Source: Citrobacter sp. 18056
GTDB taxonomy: Bacteria; Pseudomonadota; Gammaproteobacteria; Enterobacterales; Enterobacteriaceae
NCBI GenBank assembly: GCA_902706235.1
Contig: CACSJR010000016.1
Coordinates: forward strand, 1-64,000
DNA: 64,000 nt
Direction: 5' to 3'
The position numbers and the translations under genes were made by a program. Shown here one piece after another: positions 18,595 through 29,033 of this stretch. The stretch's first letter is position 1. Each line of letters opens with the position of its first letter. The notes below the pieces were generated by a model that searched no databases, had not been told where the DNA came from, and saw only the letters and a program-made list of their open reading frames with translations.

Positions 18595-20013
18595 ATGTAT
18601 ACTAAAATTGACTATCCGATCGAATACTTCCCTCCAGAAGTGCAGAAGCCAGTTCTTGAAATTCAGAAAGGGACACAAGCACCTCCGGAAATGGTTGGAG
18701 CTACTCTTTTAAGTGCATTGTCGTTAGCTTGTCAGGGAGCTGTGATGATCAAGCACCCGGATGGTCGTATGAGTCCTGTCTCATTATTCGTTAACATCAT
18801 TGCGCCTTCAGGTGAGCGAAAAACTGGAGTTTATTATAAAGTTTTCAAGCCTTTTTTTGATTTTGAGAAGATCGCAAAAAAAGAGTACTCATCCCAGCTA
18901 AAGGATTACCAGGCGGAGTATGCATCCTGGAAAGCAGTGCATAAAGTGTTGTTGAAACGGGTTAGCAAAAATGCAGAAATGAATTTAGATCTTAGCTCCG
19001 TTAATGAAGCACTGAAACATCATCAGACTCAGAAACCTGAGCCGCCTCGTTTGCCTAAAATTATATATACTGACGCGACTCCAGGCGCGATTCTTAAAGG
19101 TTTATCTGAGAATCTTCCTGCGGCGGGTCTTATGCTTGATGAAGGTGGGGTATTTTATCGGGGGTATGGCAGTAAGAATCTTCCAGTCTATAACCAGGCA
19201 TGGGATGGAGTTTCGATTGAAGTAGAACGAAAAGATCATACTCTTATTATTGAAAATTGCCGTTTTGGGGTGTTATTGATGGTTCAACCTGAAGAATTTG
19301 ATCATTATCTCAATCGTCACGGCGAACATGCTTTTGGAAGTGGGTTCTTCCCTAGGTGTTTAATTACTGGTGTGACTTCGACGCAGGGAAAGCGTGATAA
19401 CCGGGCTGCACTAAATGTTAATACTGAGGTTATTGAACGCTTCTATCAGCGTATTACATCTTTACTTGAGCTTATGCTAAAAAATGAGCCACCACGTATT
19501 CTTTCATTGTCAACAGAAGCTCAGCAGCGTTTAACTGAATTTCAAAATTCTCTTGAGCCTCGAATGGTGCATGATAGTGGTCTGCACAGTGCATTACCCA
19601 GCATTTTGTCTAAAGTGCCGGAGAATGCTGTTCGAATTGCTGCGCTGTTTCATCAATTTTGTGGCTATGAAGAAGACGAGATCAGCTTAACGCTTGTACA
19701 GAGTGCGATTAAGATCATGTCGTATCACTATCAGCAGGTCACTGATGTTGTCATCTCTGCATTTGGCAAACCGGAGGTGGACGCGGGCACACTTTATTAT
19801 TGGCTATGTACAGGTTCTCTGAACAAAAATGGTCTCTGTATTAATGCCAATCGCACTGAAGTCCAGCGTAAAGCCATACCTGTGTATCTACGAGATGGGT
19901 ATCGGTTAGACAAGGCGCTTGAAGTGCTTGTAGAAGATGGTCGTGTTAGCATGTATTCTCAAAGAAACGGTAATGGAACTATTTCAAAGGTAATTAATAT
20001 CCACCGCCAATAA
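18595..20013 (+). CDS. yfjI: YfjI-like DUF3987 protein
   Basis: 472-aa protein of the DUF3987/YfjI family, related to primase-helicase-like replication proteins of P4-type elements. A degenerate P-loop, IAPSGERKTG, lies near residue 75-85; GLMLDEGGVFYRGYGSKNLP is a Walker B-like acidic segment followed by a typical family motif. The C-terminal third looks like a winged-helix unit. GTGGAGAAAAT precedes the ATG. Together with the Gp2-like genes it looks like the replication part of a satellite element; that is inference. Confidence 0.8.
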   Translation: MYTKIDYPIEYFPPEVQKPVLEIQKGTQAPPEMVGATLLSALSLACQGAVMIKHPDGRMSPVSLFVNIIAPSGERKTGVYYKVFKPFFDFEKIAKKEYSSQLKDYQAEYASWKAVHKVLLKRVSKNAEMNLDLSSVNEALKHHQTQKPEPPRLPKIIYTDATPGAILKGLSENLPAAGLMLDEGGVFYRGYGSKNLPVYNQAWDGVSIEVERKDHTLIIENCRFGVLLMVQPEEFDHYLNRHGEHAFGSGFFPRCLITGVTSTQGKRDNRAALNVNTEVIERFYQRITSLLELMLKNEPPRILSLSTEAQQRLTEFQNSLEPRMVHDSGLHSALPSILSKVPENAVRIAALFHQFCGYEEDEISLTLVQSAIKIMSYHYQQVTDVVISAFGKPEVDAGTLYYWLCTGSLNKNGLCINANRTEVQRKAIPVYLRDGYRLDKALEVLVEDGRVSMYSQRNGNGTISKVINIHRQ

Positions 20014-20031
20014 ATTTAAAATAACCCAACC

Positions 20032-20069
20032 CCTGCTATTCATTGCTACGCGTAGCAATGAATAGCAGG
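20032..20069 (+). terminator. 38-bp perfect palindrome, probable terminator
   Basis: Two 19-bp arms starting CCTGCTATTC and ending GAATAGCAGG meet at ACGCGT with no unpaired loop, 18 bp after the YfjI stop, and are followed by TTTATCTT. It can form a very stable hairpin in RNA or a DNA cruciform. The T tract is imperfect. Confidence 0.7.
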
Positions 20070-20143
20070 TTTATCTTAATGCCCAAAATCACTATTTAAC
20101 TGATGATTGATAAATGGCATAGAAAAATGTCATGCGGTACAAC

Positions 20144-20188
20144 AAAATGCTATTCAAGGTAGCATTTTGCTACCTCGATTAGCATTTG
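20144..20188. promoter_or_regulatory. Repeated TAGCATTT operator upstream of the XRE gene
   Basis: Inverted pair AAAATGCTA (20144-20152) and TAGCATTTT (20160-20168) with 7-bp spacing, plus a third copy TAGCATTTG (20180-20188) exactly 20 bp, about two helical turns, from the second. They lie 40-80 bp before ATG 20227 and are natural candidates for autoregulation by that HTH protein. Confidence 0.6.
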
Positions 20189-20226
20189 AGGTGAAGACCT
20201 GAATAATTAAAGAATGAGACTTGCCA

Positions 20227-20658
20227 ATGATTCGTTGTAACCTTGATAAACTGATGTTTGAGCGAGGGCTCAGAGTCGCTGATATTACCAGGGATACTGG
20301 CTTGAACCGCAGCACTTTGACTGCTTTAAGCAAAAACACCGCTCAGAAAGTAGAACTGCTCGTTGTAGAAGATTTATGCCGTTATTTGGGATGTACAGCA
20401 GGTGAACTGTTTGAATACATACCCGAACACCACACAGATCAAAGTATGCAGACGACTGAATGCTGGCAACCTAACGTGGCGGGGCTAAAATGGCGCTCCC
20501 AGCAGAAGACCCGTTCAGGTAACAGTAGCTCAGAAGGGAGGGCGAAAGCGGTCAATGCCAAAGTAGAGGTCACAAACTCCGTAAGTAGTGCCGAAGTAGC
20601 GGTTCAGCAAACGACTCAACCATCAAGCGGTTGGGGAGACCGAATAACTCTGGACTAA
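20227..20658 (+). CDS. XRE-family (Cro/C1-type HTH) regulator
   Basis: 143 aa from ATG 20227; a TTG two codons upstream is possible but has no better support. Residues 1-65 form a HTH_26-type DNA-binding domain (LDKLMFERGLRVADITRDTG, SKNTAQKVELLVVEDLCRYL, LGCTAGELFEYIP). The remaining 75 aa are polar and low-complexity. It lies between YfjI and the nuclease gene, preceded by TAGCATTT repeats. It may control the nuclease gene, like C proteins in restriction systems, but no methylase is present. Confidence 0.82.
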   Translation: MIRCNLDKLMFERGLRVADITRDTGLNRSTLTALSKNTAQKVELLVVEDLCRYLGCTAGELFEYIPEHHTDQSMQTTECWQPNVAGLKWRSQQKTRSGNSSSEGRAKAVNAKVEVTNSVSSAEVAVQQTTQPSSGWGDRITLD

Positions 20659-20819
20659 AAAACAAGTGAGTGAGTGTTCCACATCAGAGCAGAAATGTGG
20701 TTTGGGGACAGCAGGAGGTGCTTCAGGTCAGCCTTGTATTGTGTCCGTTCTCTATAGCCCTGTATAATCAATTATTGGAGGGGCGCTGATGTCCGATTTT
20801 TAATAATGCATGGGGTAGC

Positions 20820-21689
20820 ATGTCCACAGGTAAAGATTACGAAGTGTTTGTGCAAAGTCTGCAGCAAGCTTTACTTGACTCAGAGGCACATTTTTCTCTA
20901 AAAAATATTAAAGTCGAGCGTAATAAAAAAATAGCAGATAGCTTTGGCTGTATCCGAGAGTTTGATATCTACTGGGAGTATGAGTTGGCAGGGATAATTT
21001 ATAAGACTGTTATCGAGTGCAAAGATTATGCATCAAAAGTCTCTGTTGAAAAAATTGATGCACTTTTGGGTAAGATCAGAGACATTCCTGACCTGAAACC
21101 AGTTTTTGCGACAAAAAATGGATATCAGCGTGGTGCTGAGCAGAAGGCTAAAAATAACAGAGTAGAGTTGTTAATTGTTCGACAGCAAAATAACAGTGAT
21201 TGGATCTCTGAAGATGGCACTCCTTATCTTCGTGAGATACATATCCACTCTTCAATTAATCAGTGGGTTGAAATCGTCAACTTTGAACCTAACATTGACG
21301 GAAACTGGGTTAAGGAGAATACGGACATTGATTTATCTACTCTTACAACTCAAATCGAAAGTAATAACGAAATCATCATTGATGATGTGGGTAATGGAAA
21401 ACGTTATTCTCTTTATGATTTACAGCAACAACTCACTAATGATTACAATAATGTCAAGAGTTATGGAGAGCACTGTGAAAACTTTATTTTTTCAGAAGCC
21501 TATTTAGAAACGTCGTTAGGGAGGTTGAAATTACTTTCACTCAAACTTTCATTTAAACTTGAGCCACCGATACATAATGAACCTACAGTAATTGATTATT
21601 CTAAACAATTGGTTGGTGTGATTGAATATCTATCTCGTGGACATAAAACAGCCGTATTTAAAGATCGTGTTGTAAAAAAATGGCATTGA
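20820..21689 (+). CDS. Mrr-like restriction endonuclease (PD-(D/E)XK)
   Basis: 289-aa protein. The N-terminal half contains a PD-(D/E)XK nuclease core of Mrr type: Asp49 in REFDIYWEY, and Glu66-X-Lys68 in TVIECKDYASKVSVEKIDAL, followed by ATKNGYQRGAEQKAKNNRVE. The C-terminal half is unassigned and probably recognises the target. No DNA methyltransferase is adjacent, so cleavage may depend on modified or otherwise foreign DNA, as for Mrr. GGGG before ATG 20820 serves as ribosome-binding site. Defence function is inference from fold and context. Confidence 0.78.
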   Translation: MSTGKDYEVFVQSLQQALLDSEAHFSLKNIKVERNKKIADSFGCIREFDIYWEYELAGIIYKTVIECKDYASKVSVEKIDALLGKIRDIPDLKPVFATKNGYQRGAEQKAKNNRVELLIVRQQNNSDWISEDGTPYLREIHIHSSINQWVEIVNFEPNIDGNWVKENTDIDLSTLTTQIESNNEIIIDDVGNGKRYSLYDLQQQLTNDYNNVKSYGEHCENFIFSEAYLETSLGRLKLLSLKLSFKLEPPIHNEPTVIDYSKQLVGVIEYLSRGHKTAVFKDRVVKKWH

Positions 21690-21768
21690 GTGAAGCGATG
21701 CCCCAAAATGAAATTACCATATATCAACCGGTCCTGACCAAAGTCAGAACCGGCTACAAAATATAGTG

Positions 21769-22236
21769 TTATTCAGCATCCATGTTGAAAAATAACGAAT
21801 CATCCATCATTTCACCAGTGATGGTGTTGGAAAGACAGTTGGCGGTGTACTGTGCTTGCCCATTATAATTAACCTTATAGCTGATCATTGCGGTAGGCTT
21901 ACCATCAACATAATCTTCGTTAATGGATGTGTTTTTATCGCCGTCGCGGATATAAACAATGCGGCCACCGATGCGCTGACCCTTTGCTGTCGTTTCAACA
22001 CTCGAGCTGTACATCATCGTCGATTCGTCAGAAGTCAAATCAACAACAACATCTCCGGCTGCTGTAAGGACACGAGTGATATATTTATTCTTAAGCTTAA
22101 CAAACCCCAGGTTGTTACCATCCTCAAGCTTACAAACGACCAGGTCGGCATTAGCATTAGGTCCAAGACCAGCATAAGCTGAGACGGATGTGAACATAAC
22201 TGCTGTGAGAGCGGTAGAAATGATGATTTTTTTCAT
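21769..22236 (-). CDS. Hypothetical periplasmic protein
   Basis: 155-aa protein with a clear Sec signal peptide (MKKIIISTALTAVMFTSVSA then YAG) and a mature beta-rich domain with a cysteine pair (VVCKLEDG near the N-terminus, ANCLSNT near the C-terminus). AAGGAC precedes the ATG. It is convergent with the Mrr-like gene. I do not recognise a family. It is the last of four minus-strand genes beginning with the GTPase. Confidence 0.75.
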   Translation of the reverse strand: MKKIIISTALTAVMFTSVSAYAGLGPNANADLVVCKLEDGNNLGFVKLKNKYITRVLTAAGDVVVDLTSDESTMMYSSSVETTAKGQRIGGRIVYIRDGDKNTSINEDYVDGKPTAMISYKVNYNGQAQYTANCLSNTITGEMMDDSLFFNMDAE

Positions 22237-22261
22237 TATCTTGTCCTTAATAATTACAGGC

Positions 22262-22576
22262 TCAGTATAAATTCTGAGCTACGGAAAAAAGGCCTAATAA
22301 CCAGCCAATACTTTGAGGACCCATCAACCAGAATACTTTAGCTTTGAATATGCCCAGGCTGCCTTCCCGGGTGTATATTGTATCGGGTATCAACCATTGC
22401 CTGATTAATGCACCAATGAGCATTCCAGCACCAGGGCCTAATGTTAACCAGAACAGAATACGCAGACCTTGCCAAAAATATCTGATTTCGCCAGTGTCAC
22501 TGAATACATTAAATAACACGATGATCAGTGACACTATAAAAGCAATTGAAAAATATTTAATTGTCAGTTGTAACAT
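22262..22576 (-). CDS. Hypothetical small membrane protein
   Basis: 104-aa protein with three hydrophobic segments (SIAFIVSLIIVLFNVF, ILFWLTLGPGAGMLIGALI, VFWLMGPQSIGWLLGLFSVA), probably inner membrane. Ribosome-binding site weak. It lies 26 bp upstream of the periplasmic gene and 37 bp downstream of the lipoprotein gene, in an apparent operon. Family not recognised. Confidence 0.65.
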   Translation of the reverse strand: MLQLTIKYFSIAFIVSLIIVLFNVFSDTGEIRYFWQGLRILFWLTLGPGAGMLIGALIRQWLIPDTIYTREGSLGIFKAKVFWLMGPQSIGWLLGLFSVAQNLY

Positions 22577-22612
22577 GTTTGCTAGCGTCCATTCTTAGGC
22601 TGTCATAAAGAT

Positions 22613-22894
22613 TTATCTTTCTTTCATGCACTGTTGCATCGAGCTGGCTAAAAACCTCTGAAAATCAGCAGGTGGTCTGGCTCGCCCCTCATTCATGGCT
22701 TTAATAAAATCGTTAGGGTATTTGTCTGTGACTTTATCCCAGGCACAGGAACATATTGCGTTACTTCTGACCTGGGAATTACAGCCAAGCATAAACTCAC
22801 TTTTTTCGTGCGACCAGCAACCACTGAGTAACAATCCGATGCCGGTGGCGGCTAAAATATTTAACCATCGTTTTTGTGAATGTAAAATTTTCAT
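22613..22894 (-). CDS. Hypothetical lipoprotein
   Basis: 93-aa lipoprotein: hydrophobic stretch and lipobox LLSGC with the lipidated Cys at 26. The short mature part has four cysteines, including a C-S-C pair (CNSQVRSNAICSCAWD) and one near the C-terminus, suggesting disulfides in the periplasm. AAGGAAGC precedes the ATG. It starts 15 bp after the GTPase stop, so it is in the same operon. Function unknown. Confidence 0.72.
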   Translation of the reverse strand: MKILHSQKRWLNILAATGIGLLLSGCWSHEKSEFMLGCNSQVRSNAICSCAWDKVTDKYPNDFIKAMNEGRARPPADFQRFLASSMQQCMKER

Positions 22895-22909
22895 ATGGCT
22901 TCCTTTTGT

Positions 22910-23962
22910 TTATAAGAAAAAGTAGTTCCAGATACTTTTGATAGAATCAACGATGAAATCCTTGCCCTTATGGATGACTGATTTAACACCTTCTGGTATC
23001 GGTAGTATGTCGATTGATGATTCGATTAGCGCGGATATGACATCACCAAACCCATTCCTGGCTTCTGTTTGCACCTCCTCAGTGACATATTCATTTTTAA
23101 GCTGACCGGTGACTCCGCTTTTGGCTTTGGCAGGCAGTGTTTTGATTGCCGCTTCGACCAGGTGAAGGATGTTGTAGCCTTCACTTGCTGATACAGCGAT
23201 TACTGTGCGTTCTGAAACGTTAAATTGCTCTGCGAGATAAATGGTTTTCTTTTCAATATTACATTGTTGTGCAGGCGAGGGCAGGTGACCGGCTCTGTCC
23301 CATTCATGGCAGGGCTCAACCTTATCGACCTGATTAAGCACAAAAAGTACTTTGCTTTTGCATCCTGCAGGAATAATGACGTTGTTATAAAAGTATTCAT
23401 CAGACGAAAATGCACGGTCATCACCTTTTATTACCCAAAGAATAAGATCCAGCTCCGGCATGAGCTTACGATAGAGCATTTCGTACTCTTCATCCCGTCT
23501 GGTGCTTTCGCCTACGCCCGGAATATCGAGTATTTTCAGAGAGCGATGACCCAATTTAATTTTGAGCTCTTGAACCTCGCGAGTACAGGCTTCAACGTCA
23601 CTGACAGCACAGATATCCCCTTTAAACAGGGTGTTGCACAGTTTTGATTTTCCCCCGCCACATTTACCCATCACGCCAATGACAGGTTCGTAGTCGATTG
23701 CATCGAGAATTTGTTGAAACAAAAGCGTTTTAACTTCATCAGGAAAAATACTCAGGGTGTGCCTGAGCAACTTTCTTCCCCTCTTTTGTCGTACATAGCT
23801 TTCTTGATGGTCTTTGCTGACTGGACGTGTACGAAATCGCCTTTCATCCTGTCGTGTTTCTAAGGGACTGGTATCGCAGGTTTCGGTTTCTGGTTTGTCA
23901 GTTACTGAAGTGAGGTCTTGCACGGGTATTTCTCCATTATGTGTTAACTCTATCCTCCCCAT
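22910..23962 (-). CDS. yfjP: YfjP/YeeP/YkfA-family GTPase
   Basis: 350-aa GTPase of the Era/YfjP group from CP4-type elements. G1 GKCGGGKS (99-106), G3 DIPG (146-149) and G4 NQVDK (210-214) are intact; CxREVQ near 126 gives the switch I threonine. The N-terminal about 60 residues are a basic, poorly conserved extension; the C-terminus (IPEGVKSVIHKGKDFIVDSI) is amphipathic and may touch the membrane. No strong ribosome-binding site is seen at ATG 23962, so the start is tentative. Upstream lies a cluster of ATCGAT repeats. Confidence 0.85.
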   Translation of the reverse strand: MGRIELTHNGEIPVQDLTSVTDKPETETCDTSPLETRQDERRFRTRPVSKDHQESYVRQKRGRKLLRHTLSIFPDEVKTLLFQQILDAIDYEPVIGVMGKCGGGKSKLCNTLFKGDICAVSDVEACTREVQELKIKLGHRSLKILDIPGVGESTRRDEEYEMLYRKLMPELDLILWVIKGDDRAFSSDEYFYNNVIIPAGCKSKVLFVLNQVDKVEPCHEWDRAGHLPSPAQQCNIEKKTIYLAEQFNVSERTVIAVSASEGYNILHLVEAAIKTLPAKAKSGVTGQLKNEYVTEEVQTEARNGFGDVISALIESSIDILPIPEGVKSVIHKGKDFIVDSIKSIWNYFFL

Positions 23963-24120
23963 GCTGACAGGGCTTAATTCCCAGCACCTTTACATCAATC
24001 CCGAAGGTTATGTTCCTTTCTGAGTTACAGACAACCGGTTCATGATGTGTGCACCGAACGAATTGAGCTAAAAGTCCGGTCAGGATAAAGAGAGAAAGAA
24101 GTTGGGGTAAAATTGTTATT

Positions 24121-24240
24121 TCCGATCAATTTCAAGTTATCGATCTGTATAATCTATTGATTAAATCGATCAATGATTGCTTATTGATAGTTTATTTCTA
24201 TTGGTTGTTTATAATTGATCGTTTTTGCAGATCAATTTAA
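24121..24240. promoter_or_regulatory. Operator-like cluster B upstream of the GTPase gene
   Basis: AT-rich region with several ATTGAT/ATCGAT half sites. CTATTGATTAAATCGATCA at 24154-24172 matches site A (14782-14800) at 15 of 19 positions and has the same dyad. A second dyad, AATTGATC (24213-24220) and GATCAATT (24230-24237), lies nearby. This is the sole content of the interval 23963-24392. Confidence 0.6.
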
Positions 24241-24392
24241 TCCAGGCAACATGTGCTATCAGCCAGGTAATATAGATGTGTGATTTTCTGTATCTCACTT
24301 TGTTCACATTAGTATCTGTCTATTGATAATGAGAGGTTGTATGCCATACACGGGTTCTGAAGCCAGATTCCTTCGGTTATACTTTTCCCCCT

Positions 24393-24690
24393 ATGAAAAA
24401 GACGAAGACGACACAACAACCCTCGGCAGAACAAACCGTTGCTGATCTTGCTCATTTTGCCTGGTGTGCGCTGATGGCCCTGCATTTCGCCTGGCAAGAT
24501 GGACTGGCATTATCCCCCCTGAGCACACATACCTTTTTGTTGCGCTGGCTGGCTATTGCGCGTAAGCAGCACCGGTTTCCGAAATCGGTCGCCGGAGATA
24601 TCGATACGCTGCTGGCTTTAGGGCGTAAAAAAGGTCCAAATGCGGGACTTCACTCACGATTTGGCGAGCTATGGCATATCGCCCTCAGTA
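24393..24690 (+). pseudogene. Truncated ORF of unknown function
   Basis: About 99 codons (MKKTKTTQQPSAEQTVADLA...) encoding a helical protein with HFAWCALMALHFAWQDGL and a basic segment KQHRFPKSVAGDIDTL. At about 24690 the sequence passes into an IS2 transposase fragment in another frame, and the ORF ends out of register at 24746. I do not recognise the family. It appears to have lost its 3' end. Confidence 0.5.
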
Positions 24691-24840
24691 CGAGCCCACA
24701 CTGGGAAAGTGGCTGTCGGGGAAAGCAACCAGCGATGGTGCTCTGATGGCTTCGAGTTCAACTGTGATAATGGCGAAAAACTGCGTGTTACGTTCGCGCT
24801 GGACTGCTGCGATCGCGAGGCACTGCACTGGGCGGTAAGT
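24691..24840 (+). mobile_element. IS2-like OrfB transposase fragment
   Basis: 50 codons read [35 protein letters not shown] and [15 protein letters not shown], recognisable as an internal piece of the IS2 (IS3 family) transposase, covering the first catalytic Asp region. Both flanks are missing, so it is a dead remnant. Confidence 0.85.
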
Positions 24841-24872
24841 ATCCAGGTAGTGTTGTATCATGACAGACACGC

Positions 24873-25034
24873 CTGCTTAGCGCTCTGAGTATCGGACACA
24901 CAGACATCGGCTATCAAAAACAACTGCTGCAACTCTCGAGTAAGCAGCTACTGCTCCTTGACGAGTGGGGCTTTGAGAAACTGAGTACGCTGAAAGCCAT
25001 CATAATCGCTGATCGAGATCATCGGAATGTCCAG
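24873..25034 (+). mobile_element. IS21-like IstB ATPase fragment
   Basis: About 54 codons read [38 protein letters not shown] and end near IIIADRDHRNVQ. This matches the Walker B region of IstB helper ATPases (LLIIDDWGLEPL type). No N-terminus or stop is present. It directly abuts the IS2 fragment. Confidence 0.65.
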
Positions 25035-25142
25035 TAATCACATCACATTAAGATTCACATTCATTCAAAGCTGTTGATGATACGAAATTACGATAAAATC
25101 GCGTCAATAACTGAAGTAAAATAACAGTAACAGGATAAAAAA

Positions 25143-26695
25143 ATGACAAGCCTTCAACAGCGAGCAGAACTACACCGTCAAATCTGGGCTATTGCCAACA
25201 ATGTCCGTGGTTCGGTCGATGGCTGGGATTTCAAACAATACGTCCTTGGCGCACTCTTTTACCGCTTTATCAGCGAAAATTTTTCCAGCTACATCGAAGC
25301 CGGTGATGACAGCGTCCACTATGCTGTACTGGATGACAGCATCATTACCGATGACATCAAAGACGATGCCATCAAAACCAAAGGCTATTTTATTTACCCA
25401 AGCCAACTCTTCAGTAACGTAGCGGCTAAAGCCAATACCAACGACAGGCTGAACGCTGATTTAAACAGCATCTTTGTCGCCATTGAAAGCTCAGCCTATG
25501 GTTATCCGTCTGAAGCTGACATCAAAGGCTTGTTTGCCGATTTTGATACCACCAGTAACCGTCTGGGTAACACTGTTAAAGATAAAAACACCCGCCTTGC
25601 CGCTGTGCTAAAAGGCGTTGAAGGCTTAAAACTGGGGGACTTTGATGCGCACCAGATTGACCTGTTCGGGGATGCCTACGAGTTCCTGATTTCTAACTAC
25701 GCGGCAAATGCTGGTAAGTCAGGTGGCGAGTTCTTCACACCACAGCACGTATCTAAACTGATTGCCCAGCTGGCAATGCACGGTCAGACCCACGTTAATA
25801 AAATTTATGACCCGGCTGCTGGCTCTGGCTCACTGCTGCTCCAGGCGAAGAAGCATTTCGATAATCACATCATCGAAGAAGGCTTTTTCGGGCAGGAGAT
25901 TAATCATACGACCTTTAACCTGGCCCGTATGAACATGTTCCTGCACAACATTAACTACGACAAATTTAATATCAAACTGGGGAACACGCTGACAGAACCG
26001 CACTTCGGCGATGAGAAACCTTTTGACGCGATTGTCTCTAACCCGCCTTACTCGGTGAAATGGATTGGCAGTGATGACCCGACGCTGATTAACGATGAGC
26101 GTTTTGCTTCGGCAGGCGTATTGGCTCCGAAATCCAAAGCCGACTTTGCCTTTGTGCTTCACGCGTTGAACTATCTCTCTGCGAAAGGTCGCGCGGCGAT
26201 TGTCTGCTTCCCGGGTATTTTCTACCGTGGCGGTGCGGAGCAAAAAATCCGTCAGTATCTGGTTGATAACAATTACGTTGAGGCGGTGATTTCACTCGCG
26301 CCGAACCTGTTCTTTGGCACTACCATTGCGGTAAATATTCTGGTGTTGTCAAAACATAAGACCGAAGCCAGCGTGCAATTTATTGATGCCAGCGGTCTGT
26401 TTAAGAAAGAAACCAATAACAACATCCTCACTGATGCGCATATCAAACAGATTATGCAGGCCTTTGACACCAAGGCAGATACCGACCATCTGGCGAAGTC
26501 TGTACCGTTTGAGGTTGTTGCCGCTAATGACTATAACCTGTCGGTCAGCAGCTATGTGGCAGCCAAAGATACCCGCGAAATTGTTGATATCACGGCGCTG
26601 AATGCCGAACTGAAAACCACCGTCAGCAAAATCGAACAGTTGCGTAAAAACATCGATGCGATTGTGGCCGAAATTGAAGGTAGCGAGGCACAGGC

Positions 26696-26699
<4 letters not shown>
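25143..26699 (+). CDS. hsdM: Type IC restriction-modification methyltransferase subunit (PrrA/HsdM)
   Basis: 518-aa N6-adenine methyltransferase of a type I system. The N-terminal HsdM helical domain (residues 1-150) is followed by the target-strand motif [10 protein letters not shown] near 195, the SAM-binding motif [10 protein letters not shown] from Asp223 and the catalytic NPPY at 300-303. With HsdS it methylates host DNA and, with HsdR, forms the restriction complex. AGGA lies 7 bp before the ATG. The stop overlaps the hsdS start (ATGA). Sequence and gene order resemble EcoR124I/EcoprrI of class IC. Confidence 0.95.
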
Positions 26700-27841
<1,142 letters not shown>

Positions 27842-27842
27842 C

Positions 27843-29033
27843 ATGAGCAAGACACTCTCAGAAATAGCCCAACAACTAAGTACGTCCAGGAAAACCAAAA
27901 AAACAGTCGCCAAGGAAGTAGAAGAGATCAAGTCTGTACCAAAGGTGCAGTTAATCTACGCTTTCAATGGCACGGGAAAGACGCGTCTTTCTCGGGAATT
28001 CAAGCAACTGATTGCGCCCAAAGTCAATGGTGGAGAAGGTGATGACGAAGCTGATCAGTTCGAGTTGTCTCGCAAAAAAATCCTCTATTATAATGCTTTC
28101 ACCGAGGACTTGTTTTACTGGGATAACGATCTGGAACAAGATGCCGAACCAAAGCTGAAGGTGCAGCCTAATTCCTATACAAACTGGTTGCTGACATTGC
28201 TCAAAGATTTGGGACAGGATGGCAATATCGTTCGTTATTTCCAGCGCTATTCGAACGACAAGCTAACGCCACACTTCAATATAGATTTTACCGAAGTCAC
28301 TTTTACCATGGAGCGCGGCAACGATGAGCGTTCCGCCCATATCAAGTTATCCAAAGGTGAAGAAAGCAATTTCATCTGGAGTGTTTTTTACACCTTACTG
28401 GATCAAGTGGTAACAATTCTCAATGTCGCCGACCCGGATGCGCGCGAGAACCGCGCATTTGATCAACTGGAATATGTATTCATTGATGATCCCGTCAGCT
28501 CCCTTGATGATAACCATTTGATTGAACTGGCGGTTAATCTTGCGGGCCTGATCAAATCCAGCCAATCCGATTTGAAGTTCATTATCACGACGCATAGTCC
28601 AATATTTTATAATGTGCTTTTCAATGAGTTGAACGGTAAAGCTTGCTATATGTTGGAGAATTTTGAGGATGGGTCATTTGCCCTCAGAGAAAAACATGGT
28701 GACTCTAACAAGAGTTTTTCCTACCATCTCCACCTAAAGCAAACAATCGAACAGGCGATTGCTGACAACAACGTTGAAAGATATCACTTCACGTTACTGC
28801 GCAATCTTTATGAGAAAACGGCCAGCTTTCTGGGCTACCCTAAATGGTCTGAACTCTTACCTGACGACAAACAGCTTTATCTGAGCAGAATCATCAATTT
28901 CACAAGCCACAGCACGCTATCGAATGAAGCCGTTGCAGAGCCAACGCCAGCGGAGAAAGCGACTGTCAAACTATTGCTCGATCACTTAAAGAACAACTGT
29001 GGCTTCTGGCAGCAGGAGCAAAAAAATGGTTGA
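27843..29033 (+). CDS. prrC: PrrC anticodon nuclease
   Basis: 396-aa tRNA-Lys anticodon nuclease, normally silenced by its type IC R-M partner and activated when phage T4 Stp peptide inhibits restriction. The ABC-type ATPase domain (1-265) has Walker A FNGTGKT with Lys46, signature LSKGEES (169-175), Walker [13 protein letters not shown] (212-223) and switch His251. The nuclease domain keeps the triad Arg320, Glu324, His356 and Asp287, at the numbering reported for E. coli PrrC. Length is identical to the E. coli protein. It starts 1 bp after hsdS stops and overlaps hsdR, as in prrA-B-C-D. Confidence 0.96.
   Translation: MSKTLSEIAQQLSTSRKTKKTVAKEVEEIKSVPKVQLIYAFNGTGKTRLSREFKQLIAPKVNGGEGDDEADQFELSRKKILYYNAFTEDLFYWDNDLEQDAEPKLKVQPNSYTNWLLTLLKDLGQDGNIVRYFQRYSNDKLTPHFNIDFTEVTFTMERGNDERSAHIKLSKGEESNFIWSVFYTLLDQVVTILNVADPDARENRAFDQLEYVFIDDPVSSLDDNHLIELAVNLAGLIKSSQSDLKFIITTHSPIFYNVLFNELNGKACYMLENFEDGSFALREKHGDSNKSFSYHLHLKQTIEQAIADNNVERYHFTLLRNLYEKTASFLGYPKWSELLPDDKQLYLSRIINFTSHSTLSNEAVAEPTPAEKATVKLLLDHLKNNCGFWQQEQKNG

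Noticed and set aside
24121-24240. ATTGAT/ATCGAT cluster as a CRISPR array
   Set aside because: Units are only 6-9 bp, irregularly spaced and in both orientations, unlike CRISPR repeats and spacers.
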